This document shows, one piece after another, positions 53,227 through 62,299 of a stretch of DNA of 64,000 nucleotides. The first letter of the stretch is position 1. Every line of letters starts with the position of its first letter. The stretch covers positions 1,240,001 through 1,304,000 of the forward strand of contig NZ_WMCD01000001.1 in the NCBI RefSeq assembly GCF_010994275.1. The letters are read 5' to 3'. This DNA comes from Cyclobacterium jeungdonense (lineage in GTDB: Bacteria > Bacteroidota > Bacteroidia > Cytophagales > Cyclobacteriaceae). Under the pieces are notes generated by a model that did no database searches, was not told the origin of the DNA, and worked only from the letters and a program-made list of their open reading frames with translations. Made by a program: the position numbers and the translations under genes.

Positions 53227-55524
53227 ATGCAGCAATCCCCGAATCAACCGACACCAGGAGGACTGGTTTTGTTACCAATCCTTTACATGGTATGGTCCGA
53301 AACCCTAATCCAGGATCAGGAAAACCAGGCATTTATAACGTTTTTAAATCAGGCTGACTGGCTCAGCGAAGAAGATAAGAAATTTTTGAGGGAAAAACTC
53401 AGTCCGGAATCTCCTCCTCAACGGCAGGAAATGGAATTCTGGTGGGAAACCATCACTTCTGCCATAGAAGAAAGCAAAACCTACCCTAACCTGACTTCAC
53501 TAGGTATCGAATTATTGAGAAAAGCGGCTCCGGAAGTTGCCTACACCTTTCCCATTGAGCAGGCCGAAAAGGAATTATCCGATCTTGAAAAAGAATTAGG
53601 AATCGTGGGCAAATCTGCCGCACTCAGCTTCAAATCTTCTCATAGCAACATTTCGACGCGTTATGAAACCCAGGTAGACTTTGATGTCAGCGCCCTGACG
53701 GAAATCCTCGATGGGCAGAGAAAACCCCTGATTGATGCACTCAAGACCTTCCTGGCTACCGATAATTTCGATTATATTCAACCTGATAATCTGGAAACCT
53801 ACCGCAATCAGGTTCTCTCCTGGTGTAGACTCCTGGCGGATAAGGGCTACGGAGCCATTGGATACCCGGAGGAGTATGGAGGTAAAGACGACATGGAGGC
53901 GTATTTTACCGTCATGGAAACGCTGAGCTACCGGGATCTGAGCATGGTAATCAAATTTGGAGTGCAATTTGGCCTTTGGGGCATGAGCATCCTGTCACTG
54001 GGTACGAAAAAGCATCATGACAAATACCTAAAAGCCATAGGAACGCTGGAACTTCCCGGTTGCTTTGCCATGACCGAAACCAATCACGGATCCAATGTAA
54101 AAGGTATTGAAACCACCGCCAACTATGACCACCAAAGCCAAACCTTTACCATTCACACACCCCATCAGGATGCCCGGAAAGAATACATCGGAAACGCCGC
54201 CATGCATGGTAAAATGGCAACCGTTTTTGCCAAGCTCTTGATTGATGGAAAAGATTATGGGGTCAGTACGTTTGTGGTTCCTTTACGGGATGAGGAAGGA
54301 AATACCTTACCAGGAGTTAAAATTACCGACTGTGGGAGAAAAATGGGTCTAAACGGGGTGGACAACGGATTGATCGCTTTCGATCAGGTAGTCGTCCCCC
54401 GGGAAAATATGTTGGATCGGTTTTCCGCCGTGGATGAAGACGGTCAATTTCAAAGCCCGATTGCCAGCGATAACAAGCGCTTTTTTACCATGCTGGGTAC
54501 CTTGGTGGGAGGAAGAATAGGCATTCCCCGGTCGGCTCTTGCTGCATCCAAATCCGGATTGACCATTGCCATCCGCTACGGAGACCGCCGACGGCAATTT
54601 GGTCCCGAGGGCGGGGAAGAGATCCCCATATTAAATTACCGCATGCACCAGCGGAGACTGATCCCTTTGCTGGCAAAAACCTATGCCTGCCATTTTGCTA
54701 TGGAATACGTTACCAATCGCTTTCTCCAACGACAGGAGGAAGAAATGCAGGAAATCGAAGCTCTGGCGGCTGGAATGAAATCTTATGTAACCTGGCAAAA
54801 CACTGCCACTTTACAAGAATGCAGGGAAGCCTGTGGGGGAAAGGGATTCTTATCCGAAAACCGGATCGATGCCCTGAAAAACGATACGGATGTCTATACC
54901 ACCTTCGAAGGGGACAACACGGTACTCATGCAACTGGTGGCCAAAAGCCGCTTAAGTGCCTATAAGGAGCAATTTGAAAACATGAACCTGTTTACCATTA
55001 TTAATTACGTAGCCTCCAAAACGAAGACATCCATTACGGAAAAGAACCCGCTGATCATTCGAAATACAGACGAAGATCACCTGTTGGATTCGGAATTTCA
55101 TTTGAGTGCTTTTGAATACCGGGAAAACAGCATTCTGGATTCCGGAGCAAAGCGCTTGAAGCGGCTAATGGATGAAGGAATGGATCCCTTTGATGCGGTA
55201 AACGTGTCCCAGCATCACCTGGTCAATATGGGACAAGCCTACATCGAACGGGTAATTTTGGAAAAATTTATAGAAAAAACCGATCAAACTTCTGATCCAA
55301 AAATCAAGGACGTTCTGAAGAAATTATGTGATTTGTACGCCCTGTACCAGTTGGAGACCCACAAAGGCTGGTACCTGGAGCAGGGGTATATGGAAGGCGT
55401 AAAAACCAAAGCGATCCGAAAGATGGTCAATCAGTTGTGCTGGGAAATACGAAAAGATGCGGTCCCGTTGGTAAACGCATTTAACATCCCCGATGTCTGT
55501 TTGGCAGCACCCATCGCCTTGTAA
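53227..55524 (+). CDS. Long acyl-CoA dehydrogenase/oxidase-like protein
   Basis: Flavoenzyme of 765 residues, longer than classical acyl-CoA dehydrogenases (about 380-390). Residues about 1-110 are an extra N-terminal region, then ACAD domains follow: LADKGYGAIGYPEEYGGKDD, the FAD/substrate segment GCFAMTETNHGSNVKGIETT, STFVVPLRDEEGN, and RQFGPEGGEEIPILNYRMHQ. VYTTFEGDNTVLMQLVA holds the catalytic glutamate, as in acyl-CoA oxidases, and the C-terminal 200 residues match the oxidase-type tail. It should catalyse the first step of fatty acid beta-oxidation in the cytosol; whether oxygen is the acceptor is not decidable. An SLC13-type permease gene follows after 9 bases, an odd pairing. Confidence 0.93.
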   Translation: MQQSPNQPTPGGLVLLPILYMVWSETLIQDQENQAFITFLNQADWLSEEDKKFLREKLSPESPPQRQEMEFWWETITSAIEESKTYPNLTSLGIELLRKAAPEVAYTFPIEQAEKELSDLEKELGIVGKSAALSFKSSHSNISTRYETQVDFDVSALTEILDGQRKPLIDALKTFLATDNFDYIQPDNLETYRNQVLSWCRLLADKGYGAIGYPEEYGGKDDMEAYFTVMETLSYRDLSMVIKFGVQFGLWGMSILSLGTKKHHDKYLKAIGTLELPGCFAMTETNHGSNVKGIETTANYDHQSQTFTIHTPHQDARKEYIGNAAMHGKMATVFAKLLIDGKDYGVSTFVVPLRDEEGNTLPGVKITDCGRKMGLNGVDNGLIAFDQVVVPRENMLDRFSAVDEDGQFQSPIASDNKRFFTMLGTLVGGRIGIPRSALAASKSGLTIAIRYGDRRRQFGPEGGEEIPILNYRMHQRRLIPLLAKTYACHFAMEYVTNRFLQRQEEEMQEIEALAAGMKSYVTWQNTATLQECREACGGKGFLSENRIDALKNDTDVYTTFEGDNTVLMQLVAKSRLSAYKEQFENMNLFTIINYVASKTKTSITEKNPLIIRNTDEDHLLDSEFHLSAFEYRENSILDSGAKRLKRLMDEGMDPFDAVNVSQHHLVNMGQAYIERVILEKFIEKTDQTSDPKIKDVLKKLCDLYALYQLETHKGWYLEQGYMEGVKTKAIRKMVNQLCWEIRKDAVPLVNAFNIPDVCLAAPIAL

Positions 55525-55533
55525 GCCTATTTT

Positions 55534-57303
55534 ATGGAAGAAGTCACTGTTTTTGCCATACTGGGGCTATCCCTGCTTTTTTTTATCTGGGGAAAAATCA
55601 GGTATGATCTGGTCGCCTTAATGGCATTACTTACCCTCACTATTTTAGGGCTGACACCATTTGATGAAGCATTTTCCGGATTTGCTCACCCGGCGGTAAT
55701 TACCGTGGCAGCAGTACTAATTGTGAGTAAAAGCCTGGAAAATTCGGGCATAGTTCATGTGATCGTGCGGCTGATGGACAAGGTGGGAAAAAATACCAGC
55801 CTGCAAATTGCTGCCATGGCAGGGATCGTTGCCCTGGCTTCTGGGTTTATGAATAACATAGGCGCTTTAGCCCTATTCATGCCCGTGGCCATTCAGATTT
55901 CCCGCAAAAACAAGCTTTCTCCTTCCCTGGTACTGATGCCCCTTGCCTTTGCCTCTCTGTTGGGAGGGCTGACCACCCTTATCGGGACACCGCCCAATAT
56001 TATCATAGCCACCTTTCGCTCTCAAACCGGCAATGCCCCTTTTGGTATGTTTGATTTTGCGCCGGTCGGTGCAGGTATTGCCCTGGTAGGTGTGCTGTTT
56101 GTGGCTCTGGTAGGTTGGCGGATGATCCCCAGAAGAAAATCAAACGATCCAAACGAAGCCCTGTTTGAAATTGAAAATTACATCACAGAGGTAAAAATTG
56201 AACCCAACTCAGATCTAACCGGGAAAAATATCCGGCAGCTGCTCCTGGGAAACGAGGAAGAAATGAAAGTATTGGCCATTGTTCGGGATAAGGAGCGAAT
56301 CCATGCCCCGGGACCTTACTTGTTTTTAAAAGAAAACGACATCCTGATCCTGGAATCCAATACAGAAAATCTGGACGAATTTATTAGCAACCATGAACTG
56401 AAATTGGTGGGGCACGAAGATTTTTCGAACGCAGTGGAGGATGAATCTGAAATCAGCATCACGGAGGGTATTATACAGGAAAATTCCCCCTTGGTGGGCC
56501 AAACGGCCGCAAACATTCATATGCGTTCCCGTTATGATGTCAACCTGCTGGCCTTATCCCGTGGAGACCGGACCTTAATAAAGCGAATCGACCATGAAGT
56601 CTTTCGCGCCGGAGATATATTACTCCTTCAGCTTCGAAGCAGTCAGCTATCGGACATTCTAAATGAAATGAAGTGCCTTCCCCTGGCACAACGGAGCGTG
56701 GAACTCGGAAAACCCAATCGCTCGCTGTTGGCATTGGGCATTTTTATTTCTTCCATTCTTTTGGTTGTCGCTGGGTGGTTACCAGTTGAAATCGCTTTTA
56801 CGCTGGCAGCCATGTTGATGGTGTTTACCAAAATTCTTCCTTTAAAGGATTTTTATACTAGTATAGACTGGCCCGTCATCGTCTTGCTGGGCGCGATGAT
56901 CCCGGTAGGTACGGCTTTTGAAACGAGCGGAGCGGCAGCATCCGTAACGGAACTCATGCTGATCTATTCTGATTCATTTCCTGCATGGACCATGCTTATT
57001 GTGCTTATGCTTACTACCATGCTACTTTCTGCAGTGATCAATAATGCCGCCACGGTAGTCCTCATGGCACCCATTGGCCTTCAAATTGCGGAAAGTATGG
57101 AGTTTTCGGCGGATCCGTTTTTGATGAGCATCGCCATAGGTGCCTCCTCCTCATTTCTTACGCCCATCGGCCATCAGTCCAATACCCTGGTGCTGGGGCC
57201 TGGAGGCTACCGATTTGGGGATTACTGGAAGCCCGGACTTCCCCTTACTCTGCTGGTAGTAGCTGTGGGAGTGCCGCTTATTCTGTTGTTTTGGCCACTT
57301 TAA
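55534..57303 (+). CDS. SLC13-type anion permease with two RCK_C domains
   Basis: Inner-membrane transporter of 589 residues in the SLC13/citM-type ion transporter superfamily. N- and C-terminal membrane halves (about residues 1-200 and 390-589) carry MNNIGALALFMPVAIQIS, GTPPNIIIATFR, INNAATVVLMAPIGLQIA and SSFLTPIGHQSNTLVLGPGG, with the paired re-entrant SNT/TPPN-type motifs. Between them are two TrkA-C (RCK_C) domains (about 210-290 and 300-385, KVLAIVRDKERIHAPGPYLF, LLALSRGDRTLIKRI). Substrates in this family are sulfate, dicarboxylates or other anions; sulfate export or uptake would fit the adjacent sulfatase genes (inference). Its last 4 bases overlap the convergent sulfatase gene. Confidence 0.92.
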   Translation: MEEVTVFAILGLSLLFFIWGKIRYDLVALMALLTLTILGLTPFDEAFSGFAHPAVITVAAVLIVSKSLENSGIVHVIVRLMDKVGKNTSLQIAAMAGIVALASGFMNNIGALALFMPVAIQISRKNKLSPSLVLMPLAFASLLGGLTTLIGTPPNIIIATFRSQTGNAPFGMFDFAPVGAGIALVGVLFVALVGWRMIPRRKSNDPNEALFEIENYITEVKIEPNSDLTGKNIRQLLLGNEEEMKVLAIVRDKERIHAPGPYLFLKENDILILESNTENLDEFISNHELKLVGHEDFSNAVEDESEISITEGIIQENSPLVGQTAANIHMRSRYDVNLLALSRGDRTLIKRIDHEVFRAGDILLLQLRSSQLSDILNEMKCLPLAQRSVELGKPNRSLLALGIFISSILLVVAGWLPVEIAFTLAAMLMVFTKILPLKDFYTSIDWPVIVLLGAMIPVGTAFETSGAAASVTELMLIYSDSFPAWTMLIVLMLTTMLLSAVINNAATVVLMAPIGLQIAESMEFSADPFLMSIAIGASSSFLTPIGHQSNTLVLGPGGYRFGDYWKPGLPLTLLVVAVGVPLILLFWPL

Positions 57304-58877
57304 TCCTGCGGCATGCTGCCCCACCAATCCGGATTGGGTTGCCAATCTTTGCTAAGGAATTCCAAACGTTGCTTTTCCAGGCGGGGCATCAGCACCTGCT
57401 CCATCTCCTGGAGGCGTTCGTTATAAAGCTTCTGATCAAATTCCGGATCTGGCACAGGAAGGGATACCGCTTTCTCTTTCAGGTAATTAGTAAGCAAGTC
57501 AGATAAACGGGAATGGATACGCGGATTTTGTTCGGATACCTCCTCCTCTTCAAAGGGATCTTGAGGTATGTTATACAATTTCTCCTGTCCGTCTTCGAAA
57601 TAACGAATCAGCTTCCAATCTCCCAACCTGACCATTGCGGAGGGTACGCCACCTTGGTTGCCATAATGGGGATAGTGCCAGAAAATCGGTCTTTCGGGTG
57701 AGCTTTCCCCCTCCAGCAACGGTTTTAAACTCATCCCTTCGATGGTCTGGGTGGGATCCACTTTACCTCCAATCAGGTCCAGTAAAGTAGGATAAAAATC
57801 GGCTCCTACTACCGGAAAATCCAATGACTGCCCCTTCGTTTTGCCCGGAACTTTTATCAGGTATGGAACGCGTATTCCCCCTTCCCAATGATGACCCTTG
57901 CCTCCTTTAACAAACAAATTGGTAGTAGCAAAGGCATCTCCGGCCACTACTCCCCCATTATCCGAAGTGAATACCACGATGGTGTTTTCTTCCAATCCAA
58001 GGGTCCTGAGTCTCTCCAGCACAATACCTACCGCGTCATCCACAGAGGCTACCAAGCCGGCGTAGTTAGGGTTATCCTGAACAGTGCGGTAGGGTAATTT
58101 TTCGCCCATTTCAAATCCCGTTTCCTGAATCCCCATGGATTCCGCTTTATCCCTGTACTTTTCCCACCTTTCTTTGCTGGTTTGCACCGGTGCGTGTACG
58201 GCATAAAAAGATAAAAAAGCAAAAAATGGCTCCTCTTTACTCGAATTCATAAAATCCGCCACTTCGTTGGCGAGCCTTATGGTAAGGTTTTCCCCATCGG
58301 GTCCATCCGTTATTTTAGGATTATTATACGGTGAAAAAAAACCACCTGCAGGGGATCCCTTGTCCCAGCCTGCCACATTCGCATCAAAGCCATGATCTTC
58401 CGGATAACTCCCTTCATCTCCCAAATGCCATTTCCCAGCGAAAAACGTGCGGTACCCGTTTTGCTTAAAGGCTTCTGCCAGGGAAGTGGCTTCAGCAGAA
58501 AGTTGGTGCTGGTAGTCAGCAGGCAACATGGGATCGTGGCGCTGGTGACTGCGCCAATCGGTACCGGTTTTGGCGCCGATCCAATCGGTAATCCCATGAC
58601 TGGCCGTAAATTGTCCTGTCATAATGGTGGCCCTGGCCGGGCTGCATACCCTACTTCCGGAATAGCCATGCGTAAACTGAAAACTTTGGCTGGCCAATTG
58701 GTCGATATTAGGCGTCTCGTGAAAGGGGGATCCCGAAAATCCCAGATCCGCATAGCCCAAATCGTCTACCAGAATAAACAACACGTTGGGGGGATTTTGG
58801 GCTTCCTCATTGCATGAAAAAAGGAATGAAATGAAAAAAACCAAATATACCGGAATTTTAAAATAGGGTTTCGCCAT
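57300..58877 (-). CDS. S1-family sulfatase, lipoprotein
   Basis: Formylglycine-dependent sulfatase of 525 residues. It has a lipoprotein signal (lipobox LFSC, Cys22), so it is periplasmic or surface-anchored. Metal-binding D38-D39 lie in FILVDDLGYADLGFSG, the modified cysteine is C78 in SGSRVCSPARATIM (the C-x-P-x-R type), and further landmarks are FFAGKWHLGDEGSYPEDHGF, VVFTSDNGG and GGIRVPYLIKVPG. Cys must be converted to formylglycine by a separate maturation enzyme, not seen here. Substrate is unknown, presumably a sulfated glycan. It follows a second sulfatase gene by 26 bases, one operon, and overlaps the permease gene at its 3' end. Confidence 0.95.
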   Translation of the reverse strand: MAKPYFKIPVYLVFFISFLFSCNEEAQNPPNVLFILVDDLGYADLGFSGSPFHETPNIDQLASQSFQFTHGYSGSRVCSPARATIMTGQFTASHGITDWIGAKTGTDWRSHQRHDPMLPADYQHQLSAEATSLAEAFKQNGYRTFFAGKWHLGDEGSYPEDHGFDANVAGWDKGSPAGGFFSPYNNPKITDGPDGENLTIRLANEVADFMNSSKEEPFFAFLSFYAVHAPVQTSKERWEKYRDKAESMGIQETGFEMGEKLPYRTVQDNPNYAGLVASVDDAVGIVLERLRTLGLEENTIVVFTSDNGGVVAGDAFATTNLFVKGGKGHHWEGGIRVPYLIKVPGKTKGQSLDFPVVGADFYPTLLDLIGGKVDPTQTIEGMSLKPLLEGESSPERPIFWHYPHYGNQGGVPSAMVRLGDWKLIRYFEDGQEKLYNIPQDPFEEEEVSEQNPRIHSRLSDLLTNYLKEKAVSLPVPDPEFDQKLYNERLQEMEQVLMPRLEKQRLEFLSKDWQPNPDWWGSMPQD

Positions 58878-58903
58878 GGTTTGGGGGTTAAGAGCTTATG
58901 GGA

Positions 58904-60352
58904 CTATTTATTGATCTCATCAACATATAATTTGAATATTGGATTGGGTTGGTGGCTGGACTCCATCAATTCCTTTAATTCCGCCACCCGTTCGGGGTGC
59001 TGATCGGCCAGGTTGTTTTGCTCTCCTGGATCTACGGCCAGGTTGTACAATTCAATGGGAGGGTTTGGATCTTTATTCAAATTGAGTCGAATAGCCTTCC
59101 AATCACCCTTTCGAACCGCTTGCTTGCCTCCCTGCTCGATAAACTCCCAATAGAGGTATTCATGCGTGGCTTGCTGTTCCAGATTTCCCATTAAGGTCGG
59201 AACGAAGGAAATCCCATCCGTATTTTCGGGTACTTCCGAACCAGACAGTTCAGCCAGGGTGGCATACACATCCCAAAAAGCAGATGGATGACCGCTCCTT
59301 CCGGGCTGGATTTTTCCTGGCCAATTGGCAATCATGGGTACCCGAATTCCGCCTTCGTACAGGTCTCGCTTGTAACCCCGGTAAGGGCCGTTACTATTGA
59401 AAAAGTCAGGATCCGCTCCACCTTCCAGGTGCGGTCCGTTATCTGAAGTAAACACCACCAACGTATTTTCTCTCAGACCTAGCTGGTCCAGCTTAGCCAG
59501 GATCTCTCCGACCTGCTTGTCCAACAGTTCTACCATGGCCACAAAAGCTGCCCTGGGGTTTTCCTGCGACATATATCCTCCTATTTTATACGTAGGACCT
59601 TCGTCCACCCCCTTGTAAGGTGTTTCTTCAAACCTCCCCATATGCTCCGCCATTTCCTCCTCCGGAGCGATCAGTTCCGCATGGGGAATGATGCTGGGTA
59701 CATACAGAAAAAAAGGTTTCTCCTGATTGTCTTCAATAAATTTTAAAGTTTGCTCGTGGATCAGATTCGGAGCATATAAGTTGAGATTTTCACCGGCATT
59801 TTCTTCCAAAACCACCGAGTCCTGATTGTGCCAAAGGTGGTAAGGGTAGTAATTATGCCCCATACGCTGACAATTGTATCCGTAAAAAACATCCACCCCC
59901 TGGTTGGTTGGATCTCCTTCGGAGCCAGGATACCCCAGCCCCCACTTGCCAAAGGCCCCGGTGGTGTACCCGCTGGCTTTCAGGGATTCGAAAACGGTAA
60001 AAACGGAATCCGGTAAGGGATACTGTCCTTCTGGCTGGATTTCGTAATTTCCTCGGACTGGGGCATGACCGGTATGCAAGCCAGAAATCAGCGCGCTTCT
60101 AGCGGGTGCACAAACGGTAGACCCGGAATAATGAGCGGTAAAGAACATTCCTTCCGCTGCCAGTTTATCCAGATTAGGAGTCTTTATGTACTCCTGTCCG
60201 GTAAATCCCAAATCTCCATAGCCCAGGTCATCCGCCAGGATGTATACGATATTCGGTTTGGGATTCTCAGCCTGGACTGATTGATCGGTAGTGCCTGACG
60301 AACAGGCATAAAAAGCCAGGGCAGAAAGGCAGCAACAAAAGGTACGATGCAT
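58904..60352 (-). CDS. S1-family sulfatase, lipoprotein
   Basis: A 482-residue sulfatase with a lipoprotein signal (LSALAFYAC, Cys17). Metal ligands are D41-D42 in YILADDLGYGDLGFTG; the cysteine to be modified is C81 in SGSTVCAPARSALISG. Further landmarks are GKWGLGYPGSEGDPTNQGVD, FFLYVPSIIPHAEL, VVFTSDNGPHLEGGAD, and GGIRVPMIANWPGKIQPG. It is the first gene of the two-sulfatase operon, and sequence differences between the two suggest different sulfate positions or glycans. They sit a few kilobases from the lyase-like genes, consistent with degradation of a sulfated polysaccharide, but in a separate transcription unit. Confidence 0.95.
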   Translation of the reverse strand: MHRTFCCCLSALAFYACSSGTTDQSVQAENPKPNIVYILADDLGYGDLGFTGQEYIKTPNLDKLAAEGMFFTAHYSGSTVCAPARSALISGLHTGHAPVRGNYEIQPEGQYPLPDSVFTVFESLKASGYTTGAFGKWGLGYPGSEGDPTNQGVDVFYGYNCQRMGHNYYPYHLWHNQDSVVLEENAGENLNLYAPNLIHEQTLKFIEDNQEKPFFLYVPSIIPHAELIAPEEEMAEHMGRFEETPYKGVDEGPTYKIGGYMSQENPRAAFVAMVELLDKQVGEILAKLDQLGLRENTLVVFTSDNGPHLEGGADPDFFNSNGPYRGYKRDLYEGGIRVPMIANWPGKIQPGRSGHPSAFWDVYATLAELSGSEVPENTDGISFVPTLMGNLEQQATHEYLYWEFIEQGGKQAVRKGDWKAIRLNLNKDPNPPIELYNLAVDPGEQNNLADQHPERVAELKELMESSHQPNPIFKLYVDEINK

Positions 60353-60492
60353 GAAAGGTTATTTTAGAGAATAGAATAGCTGACAAATTAGCAATTCTTG
60401 ACTCAAAACAAAAGAGGAAATACCTGATGTTTTCTATCTTAGACTACAGGATTTTAAAAATCCCAAAGGTCTTTTTTGTTCTACTTCTCAAA

Positions 60493-61212
60493 TTACTCCT
60501 GAATGTCCTTTTTCAACGTGATAATTACCACTCCGTTTTTCGCTTTTTCACCATATTTATCGATAACCCATTTGTCTTTTATGACCGACAAGCCTGAAAT
60601 GTCCTCTGAACTTATTTTATCTATATCTTCAACCTGAACCATTCCGTCAATTGTTGAAATTAACACCAACGGACTGTTTTCAGAATCTGCTGAAAGTCTG
60701 ATTTTTACCTTTGAATTATTGTTGGCATCACCAGCTGATTTGCTTTCAGTACCATTCACAATATCCAATGGCCCAATAGTCAATGGCTTATTGGAAAAAT
60801 CATAATCCTTAATATTACTGACACCTTTCAGTTCCGAAAGCTCTTTTTGCTGGGTTTCGTTGAGTTCATTTTTAATGGCAACCAAAGTTGATAACTTCTC
60901 TCTCTTCAATGAATTTTCCAAGCTTAATACAATATCCAGTTGCTTGGAAACTGCCTCAGGGTTGGGTTTGGTCTCGCTGAGCATTTTCTTTAACTTTGCA
61001 GAAGCTACATCCAGATCCAATTTGCCGTTAAAGAATGCTTTGGAACTTTGGTTATGTATCTTTTTGATTTTTTCTAACTGTTGGTCCGTAAGGGAAATGG
61101 CAAAACTGTTTTGCAATACCAGGTTGGACGAATACAGGGCTTCCTGAAATATATCCTGAGCATTGACTGCACCTGAACATAGTATTATCCCAATTATCAA
61201 TAGCTTTTTCAT
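60493..61212 (-). CDS. Secreted protein: Spy/heavy-metal-sensor-like helices fused to a TonB-plug-like tail
   Basis: About 239 residues from the ATG at 61212 (a TTG at 61233 is less likely). The signal peptide is residues 1-18 (KKLLIIGIILCSGAVNAQ). The middle resembles the LTxxQ-type periplasmic chaperone/metal-sensor family: ISLTDQQLEKIKKIHNQSS, and LNETQQKELSELKG. The last 60 residues (VLISTIDGMVQVEDIDKISS, LSVIKDKWVIDKYGEKAKNG) look like the short plug motif found in TonB-linked Bacteroidota proteins. It follows an ECF sigma/anti-sigma-like pair on the same strand and could be its stress output or sensor. A dispersed repeat ends at its start codon. Confidence 0.7.
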   Translation of the reverse strand: MKKLLIIGIILCSGAVNAQDIFQEALYSSNLVLQNSFAISLTDQQLEKIKKIHNQSSKAFFNGKLDLDVASAKLKKMLSETKPNPEAVSKQLDIVLSLENSLKREKLSTLVAIKNELNETQQKELSELKGVSNIKDYDFSNKPLTIGPLDIVNGTESKSAGDANNNSKVKIRLSADSENSPLVLISTIDGMVQVEDIDKISSEDISGLSVIKDKWVIDKYGEKAKNGVVIITLKKDIQE

Positions 61213-61328
61213 CTGTTTATAATTTTTTTTCAACGGTCAGATAGCCTGTCCCGATCTTTAATCGGGAGAATCTCGCATGCTTCATAATCATCCCACTGTG
61301 TGACATAGTCGTCATGCTCGATTTCATG
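61210..61328 (-). repeat. Dispersed repeat copy B with inserted hairpin
   Basis: Aligns with copy A at 51265-51360 over its whole length, with the extra block GCCTGTCCCGATCTTTAATC-like containing the hairpin CCCGAT-CTTTA-ATCGGG (about 61250-61266). It ends at the start codon of the Spy-like gene. A 36-codon minus-strand frame (61217-61327) runs through it but is probably not a gene. Confidence 0.75.
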
Positions 61329-61343
61329 TAAATTAAATTTTGG

Positions 61344-61670
61344 TTAAAAATCCGTCAATAGGGAAGAAGTTGGGGATTCCCAAGATTCCAATTCGGTAGT
61401 GGATTCGATTTTGAATTGGAGCTCATTGTTTTGTCCTTCTTCCAGGGTAATGATGATTACGTCGTGATCCAAAGGTTGGATGGACCCATCCCCCCTGTAA
61501 AACCAAGCCAATAAAGCCAAGGAAGCCGCAATTCCTATTGGAATCAAACCCCATGATTTAGATTTCCTGATTCTTGGAAATTGGGGAACCGCAATTGCCG
61601 AATCCTTTGCTTTCATTTCGCTAAAGAAATCCTGAAAGTCTTGGTCTTCGGAATTATCTATTGTTTTCAT
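61344..61670 (-). CDS. Anti-sigma-like small membrane protein
   Basis: A 108-residue protein with a charged N-terminal part (KTIDNSEDQDFQDFFSEMK), one membrane segment at about 41-58 (WGLIPIGIAASLALLAWFY) and an extracytoplasmic tail (IIITLEEGQNNELQFKIEST). No anti-sigma family motif is visible. Its gene overlaps the 3' end of the ECF sigma gene by 17 bases, the usual placing of a cognate anti-sigma factor in Bacteroidota. The role is inferred from that position and the topology, and is not proven. Confidence 0.6.
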   Translation of the reverse strand: MKTIDNSEDQDFQDFFSEMKAKDSAIAVPQFPRIRKSKSWGLIPIGIAASLALLAWFYRGDGSIQPLDHDVIIITLEEGQNNELQFKIESTTELESWESPTSSLLTDF

Positions 61671-62145
61671 GCAGTGTCTTTTTTAAGATAAGCTCTTTGA
61701 GGTTTCTTTTTCCTCTGTCATAATGAGTCCTAACTGAACCGATTCTGATTTCCATAATCTCGGCGGCTTTCTCCAAGGTCAGATTGTGATAGAAAACCAA
61801 TAGTAAAACCTCCTTTTGTCTTTCTGGCAGCTTTTCTATCAATTCTTCATGTGAAGCAGCATTGATTTCTTGCTCTGTTTCTGCTACATCAAATTCCGCT
61901 TCAAGTGAATAGGTGTTTTTCGCCTTTTTTTTCCATTCCAAAGCAGTAAACCGTATTACAGAAAACAGCCAGGTTTTGATTTGGGACTTTTCTTTATAGA
62001 TGGCTTTCCCTTCGAGAATTTTCAAATAAACCTGTTGCAACACATCCTTGGCCAAATCCTCATCAAATGAGCAGCACTGTCTTGACCAGTGGTAAGCTTC
62101 TTGGTGAAGTTCTTTAAGGAGGTTTTCCAGTTGCCGTTTTTTCAT
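61654..62145 (-). CDS. ECF RNA polymerase sigma factor
   Basis: Sigma factor of 163 residues. Region 2: LLKELHQEAYHWSRQCCSFD, DEDLAKDVLQQVYLKILEGK, YKEKSQIKTWLFSVIRFTAL. Region 4: LPERQKEVLLLVFYHNLTLE, KAAEIMEIRIGSVRTHYDRG. This is a compact ECF factor without an N- or C-terminal extension. It heads a minus-strand operon with an overlapping anti-sigma-like gene and the Spy-like gene, and most likely senses envelope or metal stress (inference from the neighbours). Confidence 0.92.
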   Translation of the reverse strand: MKKRQLENLLKELHQEAYHWSRQCCSFDEDLAKDVLQQVYLKILEGKAIYKEKSQIKTWLFSVIRFTALEWKKKAKNTYSLEAEFDVAETEQEINAASHEELIEKLPERQKEVLLLVFYHNLTLEKAAEIMEIRIGSVRTHYDRGKRNLKELILKKTLHENNR

Positions 62146-62299
62146 TCTTACCCATTAGTGCCTAAAAGTTAGTTTTATATGACAGGGGATACCCGTTTTT
62201 TAAAAAGTTTTTTGATTCAACAAATGTTTTTTTAAGCCATGACGGCTGCCAGTTTAAAAAGTCGTTTTTCTAAATTTGCAAACTAACCATTGTAAACGC

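Noticed and set aside
61217..61327. 36-codon frame on the minus strand inside dispersed repeat copy B
   Set aside because: It runs through a repeat, is not conserved in frame in copy A (which stops early), and no family is visible, so it is treated as repeat sequence.
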